A stretch of DNA of 64,000 nucleotides, taken from Spirochaetota bacterium (GTDB lineage: Bacteria > Spirochaetota > Spirochaetia > Treponematales > UBA12059). Shown here piece after piece: positions 7,773 to 14,869 of this stretch. Position 1 is the stretch's first letter, and each line of letters opens with the position of its first letter. The notes under the pieces were generated by a model that was not told where the DNA came from, searched no databases, and saw only the letters and a list, made by a program, of their open reading frames with translations. Both the position numbers and the translations under genes were made by a program. The stretch covers positions 1 through 64,000 of the forward strand of contig JAKLDN010000006.1 of the NCBI GenBank assembly GCA_022703505.1, given 5' to 3'.

Positions 7773-7895
7773 CACAGCCTCCTTGTTTTGGTTCCTATCG
7801 ACCTATGAACACCAACCCGACATCGCGAGGCGCCGCAGGACGCCTCGGCCTGCCCTTTTACGCAGATGATTCGCCCCTTGTGCCGAAATCGGCCA

Positions 7896-7948
7896 TGTCA
7901 AGTTTTCTTTACTTGATGTAATGTAAATCATAACATTCTTTATGTCAA
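7896..7948 (-). promoter_or_regulatory. Sigma-70-type promoter and palindromic operator of the XRE operon
   Basis: In an unusually AT-rich patch, the minus strand has -35 TTGACA (7943-7948), 17 bp, then -10 TACATT (7920-7925). Just downstream, covering the expected start, lies TCAAGT-7 nt-ACTTGA (7899-7917), an inverted repeat suited to dimeric XRE binding. A second TTGACA lies at 7896-7901. The rest of 7773-8063 shows nothing else recognisable. Confidence 0.7.
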
Positions 7949-8063
7949 GTATATTTTACACATATCAAGATCAACAATTCAATCTATCGGGAGTGCGCGG
8001 CGGAACCTGGCAGCCCAAACGGCCGGCGTTGACTCCGGGGGACGGACGGCCTAGAGTAGCGCC

Positions 8064-9440
8064 ATGGATTCTATCGTAGTCGGACTGAAGTCCGCCCTCG
8101 CCGCCTTCTTCGGCTTCAAGGCCTACGTCATCCTTCCGGCATTCATGCTGGTCCTGGCCCTGGCGGCCCGGATGAGGCCGAAGGAGGCGCTCTTCGCCTC
8201 GATCAAGATCGGCGCGGGCTTTTCCGGCGTCTTCATCGTCTTCAGCTTCTTCGTGACCCAGATACGACCGGCGATCGAGGCCGTCATCGCCCTGCGCGGC
8301 CTCAATTACCCGGTGGCGGACGTGGGCTGGCCGCCCCTGGCGGCCATCACTTGGTCCTCCCCCCTCACCCCCCTGCTCATCCCCCTGGTCCTCGTCCTGA
8401 ACCTGGTCATGATCGCGGCGCGGAGCACCAAGACCCTCTACATCGACCTGTGGAACTACTGGCATTTCGCCCTGATCGGGGTGCTGGTTCGGAACGCGAC
8501 GGGCAGCCTGGTCCTGGGCCTGGCCGCGGGCCTCCTCCTGGCGCTCTACACCATCAAGACCGCCGAATGGTCCGCTCCGTACGTGCGGCGGGAGACGGGA
8601 CTGGAGGGACTGGCCGTCAGCCCCGTGTCGGTCGCGGGGCTGCTTCCCTACGCGGTGGCGCTGAACCGGGCCTTCGACGCGATCCCGGGCCTGCGCCGGC
8701 TTTCCTGGGATCCCTCCCGGACAGGGGCCGAGGGCTCGGGGCCGCGCCTCCTGCAGGAACCCATGGTCATAGGGATCCTGGTCGGGACGGGCCTTTCCCT
8801 GCTGGCCGGGTACGACCTCAAGGGCGTCCTGGAGACCTCCGTAAACATCGCGGCCGTCATGTTCCTCCTGCCCAAGTGCGGAGCCCTCATCGGGGAAGGC
8901 ATGGGGGCCGTATCCCTGGCTTTCAAGCTCCTCGTGGAGAGGCGCTTCCGGTCCCTGCGCGGACTTTCCATCGCCGTGGACACCGGAATCCTCATGACCA
9001 ACCCCTCCGTCATGGCGACGGGGCTCATCCTGATACCGGTGTCCCTGCTGGTCGCCTTCCTCCTGCCCGGCAACCGGGTCCTGCCCCTGGGGGACCTGCC
9101 CAACCTCATCTCGATCATGTCCCTGTGCACCCTGGTCATGGGAGGCAACGTCCTGCGATCCGTGCTGGCGGGCGTACCCGTCATCGCCAGCTTCCTGCTC
9201 ATAGCCTCCGACATGGCCCCCCTGTACACCGAGCAGGCCGCGGCTGCGGGGATGAACCTGGACCTCGGGGGCCGCGAACTCACGGCCTTCACGGACGGGG
9301 GCAACCAGCTCCGCTACTGGCTCTATGGGCTGTTCCAGGGAAGGGCCGCGGCCTGGGCGGCGGTCCCCCTCGTGCTGGGCCTGCTGTGGCTGGCAGGGCG
9401 GGAACACAAGAAGATGGCCGACCTCGAACCGCCGAGGTGA
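8064..9440 (+). CDS. PTS galactitol-type permease subunit IIC
   Basis: 458 aa polytopic protein of the EIIC-GatC family, which moves a sugar or sugar alcohol across the inner membrane during phosphotransfer. Visible family features include the N-terminal KSALAAFFGFKAYVILPAFMLVLAL, the TWSSPLTPLLIPLVLVLNLVMIAARSTKTLYIDLWNYWHFAL segment, and LPKCGALIGEGMGAVS. The ~12 hydrophobic segments and length match the family. No IIA or IIB gene is adjacent, so it must use partners encoded elsewhere or have another role. ATG 8064 lacks a clear Shine-Dalgarno. A SUMF1-type protein gene follows on the same strand after 103 nt. The substrate is uncertain. Confidence 0.88.
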   Translation: MDSIVVGLKSALAAFFGFKAYVILPAFMLVLALAARMRPKEALFASIKIGAGFSGVFIVFSFFVTQIRPAIEAVIALRGLNYPVADVGWPPLAAITWSSPLTPLLIPLVLVLNLVMIAARSTKTLYIDLWNYWHFALIGVLVRNATGSLVLGLAAGLLLALYTIKTAEWSAPYVRRETGLEGLAVSPVSVAGLLPYAVALNRAFDAIPGLRRLSWDPSRTGAEGSGPRLLQEPMVIGILVGTGLSLLAGYDLKGVLETSVNIAAVMFLLPKCGALIGEGMGAVSLAFKLLVERRFRSLRGLSIAVDTGILMTNPSVMATGLILIPVSLLVAFLLPGNRVLPLGDLPNLISIMSLCTLVMGGNVLRSVLAGVPVIASFLLIASDMAPLYTEQAAAAGMNLDLGGRELTAFTDGGNQLRYWLYGLFQGRAAAWAAVPLVLGLLWLAGREHKKMADLEPPR

Positions 9441-9543
9441 ACGCCCCGGCCCGAAAATCGGGCCGGTACCGGGCTTCCGCGGTTTTCTCGGCGATCATCC
9501 GGCATTTCTCGGCGTTGACCGTCGAACGCCGATGGAGGCGACC

Positions 9544-10425
9544 ATGCGTCATTCCTCGTTCCCCCGTTCTCTGGCCTGCATTCTCGCCCTGACCCTCGGC
9601 CTGTCCGGGAACCTGGCCGCGCAGGAGGAGTTCATCCGCCTGCCGGGAGGCGGCTTCCTGATGGGCTCCCCCGTCACGGAGAAGCAGCGGAATCCGGACG
9701 AGGGACCTCAACATCCGGTCAAGGTCGCGCCCTTCACGATGGGCCGGTACGAGGTGACCCAGGCCGAGTGGACGGCGCTGATGGAAAACAATCCGAGCCG
9801 GTTCCGGGGCGACCGGCTGCCCGTCGAGGGGGTGAGCTGGTACGAGGCCCTGGTGTACTGCAACAAGCGCAGCATCGCGGAAGGTCTGGATCCTTGCTAT
9901 ACCATACAGGGAAGCGCGGATCCGGCGGACTGGGGGAGCGTGCCGACGAGTTCGAACGGCGCCTGGAATGCCGTCGTCTGCGATTTTTCCGCAGACGGCT
10001 ACCGTCTGCCCACCGAGGCTGAATGGGAGTACGCGTGCCGGGCGAGGACGGAATCGGCCACGGCCTTCGGAGACTCCCTGGGTCCGGACCGGGCGAACTT
10101 CGACGGGAGCCGGCCGTACAATTCTGAGATCCTCGCGGAACCCCTGCGCCGCACGACGCCCGTGGGGAGCTACCCGGCGAACCCCTGGGGTTTCCACGAC
10201 ATGCACGGCAACGTCTGGGAATGGTGCTGGGATCACTACGCCGACAAATACTACGCCCGATCCCCGGATACGGATCCCCGGGGGGCGGAGGGCGGGCGGT
10301 ACCGGGTCCTGCGCGGCGGCGCCTGGGGCAATTTCGGCTACCGGCTGCGGTCCGCCGCCCGGCGCGACGAGGACCCCTTCTACCGGGACGCCGACAACGG
10401 ATTCCGGCTCGTACGGGGGAGATAG
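9544..10425 (+). CDS. Exported formylglycine-generating-enzyme (SUMF1)-like protein
   Basis: 293 aa with a signal peptide (RSLACILALTLGLSGNLAAQ) followed by one FGE-sulfatase domain: PGGGFLMGSP, PFTMGRYEVTQAEWTALMENNPSRF, PVEGVSWYEALVYCN, YRLPTEAEWEYACRA, NPWGFHDMHGNVWEWCWD and YRVLRGGAWGNFGYRLRSAARRD, all family signatures. True sulfatase activation needs a copper-binding Cys pair near the C-terminus; I do not see it, so this is more likely a non-catalytic or differently acting member in the periplasm. ATG 9544 has GGAGG 5 nt upstream; the in-frame ATG 9532 overlaps that site. Confidence 0.88.
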   Translation: MRHSSFPRSLACILALTLGLSGNLAAQEEFIRLPGGGFLMGSPVTEKQRNPDEGPQHPVKVAPFTMGRYEVTQAEWTALMENNPSRFRGDRLPVEGVSWYEALVYCNKRSIAEGLDPCYTIQGSADPADWGSVPTSSNGAWNAVVCDFSADGYRLPTEAEWEYACRARTESATAFGDSLGPDRANFDGSRPYNSEILAEPLRRTTPVGSYPANPWGFHDMHGNVWEWCWDHYADKYYARSPDTDPRGAEGGRYRVLRGGAWGNFGYRLRSAARRDEDPFYRDADNGFRLVRGR

Positions 10426-10436
10426 CCGGGCCGGCC

Positions 10437-10575
10437 CTAGCAGGCTGTTGACAAAGGCGATGGCGCCTTTGTCAACAGCTTCCTCAATACCGCAATTGCG
10501 CAGAAAAGCGAGAGCTTTTCGAGCAATTGCATAGCAGGGTGCTGACAAGCTTCGAGTTTGTCAGCACCCTGCTAG
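10437..10575. repeat. Three-hairpin palindromic element
   Basis: Outer arms CTAGCAGG (10437-10444) and CCTGCTAG (10568-10575) enclose three hairpins: 10444-10479 (15-bp perfect stem GCTGTTGACAAAGGC), 10492-10530 (GCAATTGC arms with inner GAAAAGC/GCTTTTC) and 10535-10571 (14-bp stem CAGGGTGCTGACAA). It lies between convergent genes; the TAG stop of the VOC gene (10572-10574) is inside the right arm. It looks like a miniature palindromic mobile element that may act as a two-way terminator. Confidence 0.85.
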
Positions 10576-10943
10576 ACGAACTGGTCGAAGAGGACAGGGT
10601 TCCCGTCGGGATCCTCCACCGTGAAGCTGGCGGGTCCCGAGGTCGACTCGTCGGCCTCGGTGACGAGCCGGACACCCTTCCGCTTGAGCTCCTTCTGGAT
10701 CTCCCGGATGTCCGTGAAGGAGGGCAGCGCCTGGGCGTCCTGGTCCCAGCCGGGATTGAAGGTCAGGGTGTTCCTGGGGATCATGCCCTGGAAGAGGCCC
10801 AGGATGCAGACCCCGTTCTTGAGGATCAGCCAGCCCTGGGCCGCGTCCCCGCCGAAGGCGGAGAATCCCAGCTTCTCGTAGAAGGCCCTCGAGGCCTCCA
10901 CATTCTTCACGGCAAGGCTGACGGAAAAGGCTCCGAGGTCCAT
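10572..10943 (-). CDS. VOC-superfamily (glyoxalase/bleomycin-resistance-like) protein
   Basis: 123 aa. It has the paired beta-alpha-beta-beta-beta halves of vicinal-oxygen-chelate proteins: AFSVSLAVKNVEASRAFYEKLGFSAF at the N-terminus and GPASFTVEDPDGNPVLFDQ at the C-terminus. His/Glu metal ligands typical of glyoxalase I are not all evident, so the reaction cannot be assigned. ATG 10943 has AAAGGAG 5 nt upstream. The TAG stop is supplied by the three-hairpin element downstream. Monocistronic by position. Confidence 0.85.
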   Translation of the reverse strand: MDLGAFSVSLAVKNVEASRAFYEKLGFSAFGGDAAQGWLILKNGVCILGLFQGMIPRNTLTFNPGWDQDAQALPSFTDIREIQKELKRKGVRLVTEADESTSGPASFTVEDPDGNPVLFDQFV

Positions 10944-11130
10944 GGCGGCTCCTTTCGCACCGGGGAGGTGCTGGAGGAGAAGATACTGAAAACGGGAGGC
11001 GGAAGAGTCAAAAAGGAAACCCAAGGACGTTCCTCGAAGGCTGCACATGCGAAGGATAATCCCTCGCAGTAGTCCGAATCCAATCGCCCCTCCCCTTGCC
11101 CTCCTCCCCTCCCCGCCCCATACTTTCCCC

Positions 11131-11694
11131 ATGGAACGCACCAGCCTCACGCATCCCCTGATTGTCGACTCCGTGGAGACACCCGGGGGTGGGCGGATCG
11201 GCCTGACCTTCTGCCCGGGGAAAAAGCAGGCCCGGGCCGCCTCGGGATCCTGGAACCGGGACCTGGACGCGGACCTGGACGCGATCCGGGCCTGGGGAGC
11301 GGAGGTCCTGGTCAGCCTCATCGAGCCCGCGGAGTACCAACGGCTCGGGGTGGAGGACCTGCCGGAGAAGGCCCGGGCCCGGATGGCCCACCTGGCCCTG
11401 CCCGTCCCGGACTACGGGCTTCCGGGCCCGGAGTGGGAGGCGGCCTGGGAGGCCGCGGGTCCCGGGCTCCGATCGATTCTCCTGCGGGGAGGGAGGATCT
11501 GTCTTCACTGCATGGGGGGCCTGGGAAGGTCCGGGACGATCGCCGCCCGACTCCTGGTCGAACTGGGCGTCCCGCCGGAGGACGCGATCCGCTCGGTCCG
11601 GGCCGCCCGGCCCGGGGCCGTCGAGACCCGGGAGCAGGAGGAGTACGTGCAGACCGTCCGGCCGCTTGAGGGATCTATCGCTTCCGAGGATTGA
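11131..11694 (+). CDS. Protein tyrosine/dual-specificity phosphatase-like protein
   Basis: 187 aa. The Cys-based phosphatase signature HCMGGLGRSG is at 126-135 (nucleophile C127, with the P-loop arginine R133), and a candidate general acid D94 sits in PVPDYGLPGP. Overall arrangement (AWGAEVLVSLIEPAEYQRL, then RILLRGGRICLHCMGG) resembles the CDKN3-like branch of bacterial phosphatases. It probably dephosphorylates Tyr/Ser/Thr or a small phosphorylated molecule in the cytoplasm. ATG 11131 is chosen because upstream sequence is Pro-rich and poorly coding. The last 20 nt overlap tail to tail with the ankyrin gene. Confidence 0.85.
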   Translation: MERTSLTHPLIVDSVETPGGGRIGLTFCPGKKQARAASGSWNRDLDADLDAIRAWGAEVLVSLIEPAEYQRLGVEDLPEKARARMAHLALPVPDYGLPGPEWEAAWEAAGPGLRSILLRGGRICLHCMGGLGRSGTIAARLLVELGVPPEDAIRSVRAARPGAVETREQEEYVQTVRPLEGSIASED

Positions 11695-12148
11695 GGCGAT
11701 CCAGGATCGCCGAACTCGTCAGCTTGGGATTCGCCCGGGCGATGTCGTAGATCGCCCACATGAGGGGGATCCAGCCCAGGGCGTCGAAGTCCCGTACCAT
11801 GGCTCCCGCTTCTGCCATCGCGGCCGCGACCTCCGCATCCTCCGCCTTTGCCGCGGCCAGCATGAGGGGAGTCGCCCCGTGCACCTTGTCGCGGGCGTCC
11901 ACGTCCGCCCCCGCTGCGGCTAGGATTCGGACCACCTCTACGTCGTCCCCGTCCCGGGCCACGGCCATGAGGGCGGTCATCCCGCCGGCGTTCCTTTCGT
12001 TGACGTCGGCTCCGGACTCAAGGATCTTCCGGATGTCGTCCAGGGAACCCCGGCGGACGGCCTCCACGAGAGGATCGATCTGGGCTGTGGCGGATGCCGC
12101 GGACAGCAGGATCAGGATGCACGAACAACACAGCTTTCGAAAGCGCAT
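11675..12148 (-). CDS. Exported ankyrin-repeat protein
   Basis: 157 aa. Signal peptide (CCSCILILLSAASATAQ) followed by three to four ankyrin repeats: DPLVEAVRRGSLDDIRKILESGADVN, then GMTALMAVARDGDDVEVVRILAAAGADVD, then GATPLMLAAAKAEDAEVAAAMAEAGA, then GWIPLMWAIYD. Such periplasmic ankyrin proteins mediate protein contacts. ATG 12148 has GGAGGTG 7-8 nt upstream. No partner is identifiable. It may be co-transcribed with the membrane protein gene upstream (12218-12886, 69 nt away). Confidence 0.88.
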   Translation of the reverse strand: MRFRKLCCSCILILLSAASATAQIDPLVEAVRRGSLDDIRKILESGADVNERNAGGMTALMAVARDGDDVEVVRILAAAGADVDARDKVHGATPLMLAAAKAEDAEVAAAMAEAGAMVRDFDALGWIPLMWAIYDIARANPKLTSSAILDRLNPRKR

Positions 12149-12217
12149 CCTGGCACACCTCCGAAAACCTTAGGCTTCTTGGCCGCCCGCGCCCGAGGAA
12201 CGGCTGGGGAGGCCCCG

Positions 12218-12886
12218 CTATTCGATCCGGCGTATCCTCGGAGAGCCGGGGCCGAACGCGATAACCAGTCCTCCGATGAATAGCGCATGGCTCGAAGCCC
12301 AGACGATGGAGGCCGCGCCGAACTCGTCCTCGACGAACCATTCCCGAACGGCGAGACTCACGGCGCCCCACCAGACCATGCCCCCGGCCAGGGACAGAGT
12401 CAGGCCGAGAACGTTCGCACCCTCCCGGCCCGGACGGATCTCCCAAGTCTGGGTCCGGTCCCCGGGTTCCCTCGTGTCCACCTGGATGGTTCGGACTTCG
12501 TTCCCGGGCAGAACCAGCTGGAACGTGTATGCCCCGGGGGTAAGATCCAAGGCGACCGGGGAGTCCCCCAGGTAGCGGTACAGGTCCAGGGCGCGAAGGG
12601 TCCGGTTCCCTCCTTCCGCCCGGAATATATAGTCGGGCTCGGAATACCCGGGCACCGCTTCGGGTATCGCGATCGTTCGGTCGAGGAGATAGACGGGGAC
12701 GGGGATGGGCGATTCGAACCGGATGCCGGACAGTCCGGTCACCTGGGCTCCCCCGGGGTCCGCGAACGCCAGGAGGACCAGCGCGAGCAGGACCCCCCGC
12801 GGCAGACTCCGGGACGCCGATGCCGGGAGCCGCGGATTCCGGACCGGACCGGATCCGCGGACGCTCTCGCGTACGCGCTCCACCAT
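12218..12886 (-). CDS. Uncharacterised exported membrane protein
   Basis: 222 aa, not recognised. There is a hydrophobic signal or anchor near 32-48 (VLLALVLLAFADPGGAQ), then a beta-rich region with SPVALDLTPGAYTFQLVLPGNEVRTIQVDTR that resembles a PEGA/carbohydrate-binding-like beta sandwich. Two C-terminal membrane helices follow (GLTLSLAGGMVWWGAVSLAV; VWASSHALFIGGLVIAFGPG). It probably sits in the inner membrane with a periplasmic domain. The region 12887-13078 upstream shows no gene. Confidence 0.6.
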   Translation of the reverse strand: MVERVRESVRGSGPVRNPRLPASASRSLPRGVLLALVLLAFADPGGAQVTGLSGIRFESPIPVPVYLLDRTIAIPEAVPGYSEPDYIFRAEGGNRTLRALDLYRYLGDSPVALDLTPGAYTFQLVLPGNEVRTIQVDTREPGDRTQTWEIRPGREGANVLGLTLSLAGGMVWWGAVSLAVREWFVEDEFGAASIVWASSHALFIGGLVIAFGPGSPRIRRIE

Positions 12887-13078
12887 GGTTTTTCCTTCGG
12901 GCGGCCGCGAAGCATGGCGCTCCTCGGCCGCCCATCGGAAGAAATTCTAAGCCCGGTACGGGCTCAGCGCAATGCCCCGACGCCCGGCGGGCGGCACGGG
13001 TTATGCATGCGCTCCCGCCCCGACAGGCCGCGGAAACCCGTATGCGTGCTTGATTCTATGAGGACATGCATCCCCTCC

Positions 13079-14776
13079 CTAGAACCCCCGGTCGTCCACG
13101 GCGTCCATCCAGGTCCGGGCCGGGGCCAGGATCCCGGCGATGGAGCCCTCCGCGAAGGGATTCCGCAGGCTCGCGACCCCGAGGAGATCCAGGAAGGGCC
13201 GGCTACCCGCGGCGTCGCAGAGGGCCAGGTACCGGCGCCAGGCCCCGGGGCGGTCCGACCGGGACAGGGCCCAGAACTCGTAGGCGCAGACCTGGGCCAG
13301 GGTGTAGTCGATGTAGTAGAAGGGGTCCTGGAAGATGTGGCCCTGGCGGAACCAGTAGCCCCCGGCCTCCAGGAATCCGTCGCCCTCGTAGTCCCGCCAC
13401 GGAAGGTAGACTCTCTCCATCCTCCGCCAGGCGGCCCGGCGCTCGGCGGGGGCCGCCCCGGGATGCTCGTAGACCCAGTGCTGGAACTCGTCCACGAGGA
13501 CTCCGTAGGGCAGGAAGAGGATCCCCGCGGTCAGGTGCCGGAAAAGGTACTTGTCCGCGTCCGCGCCGAAGAATCCCTCCATCCAGGGCCAGGCCAGGAA
13601 CTCCATGGACATGGAGTGGATCTCGCAGGCCTCCAGGGTGGGCCAGTGGTACTCCGGGAACGCGAAGCGCCCGCCCCGGGAGACCTGGAAGGCGTGGCCG
13701 ACCTCGTGGGTCAGGGTGTCGATGTCGTCGGAGGTCCCGTTGTTGTTGGCGAAGACGAAGGGGACGCCCTCGGCGGGGAGATACGAGCAATAGCCTCCCA
13801 GGGCCTTGCCCTTCCGGGTCTCCAGGTCGAAAAGCTCCCGCTCCCGCATCATCCGGAAGAAGGACCCCGTCTCGGCGGACATCTCGTCGTACATCTTCCC
13901 CGCGGCTTCCAGGAGGACCGGGGTGCCCCCGACCGGCCTGGGATTGCCCGTGGGGAACTCGAAGGCCTCGTCCCGGTAGGCCAGGACCGGAAGTCCCAGG
14001 CGTCGGGCCTGCCGCTCCCGGAGGGAGGCGGCCAGGGGCACCACGGTCCGGAGCACCTGGGACCGGTAGGAGGCCACCTCGGCGGGGCCGTAGTCCGTCC
14101 GGCCCAGGCGGGCGTAGGCCAGGGGGACGAAGTTCGGGAAGCCCAGCTCGAGCGCGATGCGGTGACGGACCGCCACGAGTTCGGCGTAGATCCGGTCGAA
14201 CTCGTCACCATGGTCCCGGTAGAACCCGGAGACCGCGGACACGGCCCGGCCTCGGGTCTCCCGGTCCGGGGATTCCATGTAGGGTCCGAGCTCGGCCAGA
14301 TTGAGGACCCGTCCGTCGAAGGGTATGGAAGCGGAGGCCTTGAGCTTGTCGTACTCGCTGGACAGGCGGTTCTCCGCCGCCAGGAGCTCCTCGATCCCCG
14401 GCTTGAAGGCAGCGAGCCTGCACTCCGCCATCCGGAAGATGTGGGGGCCCCAGACCGCCTCCAGCTCTTTTCGGAACGGCGAGGAGACCAGGGCCGCGTA
14501 GAGCTCGTGCTCCAGGGCGTCGATCCGGGGAGACGCCCCGTCCCAGAAATCGTTCTCCGCCTCGTAGAAAGGATCCGTCGTGTCGCAGGTGTGCCGGATC
14601 TCGGCCAGGTCCTTCACGGTGGAGATCCGGTCCCGGAGGGCGGACAGGCGGTCCATGGCCTCCCGGGCGGCTTCGGCGCTCCGGGCCCCGGAAAAGTCCG
14701 CGAGCAGGGAGCGGAAGGCCGCGGACTCGGCCTCGATGTCGGGCCGTGCGTAGGGGATGTCCTTGAATTTCTTCAT
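13079..14776 (-). CDS. M3-family oligoendopeptidase (PepF-like)
   Basis: 565 aa, the length of compact M3 zinc oligopeptidases. The zinc site is HEVGH at 357-361, with the third ligand probably the Glu in ACEIHSMSMEFL near 380-390. The substrate-side motif QDPFYYIDYTLAQVCAYEFW close to the C-terminus is also family-typical. No signal peptide, so it trims short peptides in the cytoplasm. ATG 14776 has GAAGGAGG 5-7 nt upstream; the longer open frame lacks support. It lies 93 nt after the GH42 gene on the same strand and may be the last gene of the carbohydrate operon, though a role in sugar use is not apparent. Confidence 0.92.
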   Translation of the reverse strand: MKKFKDIPYARPDIEAESAAFRSLLADFSGARSAEAAREAMDRLSALRDRISTVKDLAEIRHTCDTTDPFYEAENDFWDGASPRIDALEHELYAALVSSPFRKELEAVWGPHIFRMAECRLAAFKPGIEELLAAENRLSSEYDKLKASASIPFDGRVLNLAELGPYMESPDRETRGRAVSAVSGFYRDHGDEFDRIYAELVAVRHRIALELGFPNFVPLAYARLGRTDYGPAEVASYRSQVLRTVVPLAASLRERQARRLGLPVLAYRDEAFEFPTGNPRPVGGTPVLLEAAGKMYDEMSAETGSFFRMMRERELFDLETRKGKALGGYCSYLPAEGVPFVFANNNGTSDDIDTLTHEVGHAFQVSRGGRFAFPEYHWPTLEACEIHSMSMEFLAWPWMEGFFGADADKYLFRHLTAGILFLPYGVLVDEFQHWVYEHPGAAPAERRAAWRRMERVYLPWRDYEGDGFLEAGGYWFRQGHIFQDPFYYIDYTLAQVCAYEFWALSRSDRPGAWRRYLALCDAAGSRPFLDLLGVASLRNPFAEGSIAGILAPARTWMDAVDDRGF

Positions 14777-14869
14777 CGGGGGCCTCCTTCGGGTCGAGGC
14801 CGACAGTGTAGCGCGGCCGGAACGGCCGGGCAAGCGCGGGCGGCCTTCGCCGTGAGCCCGCTATGTACG

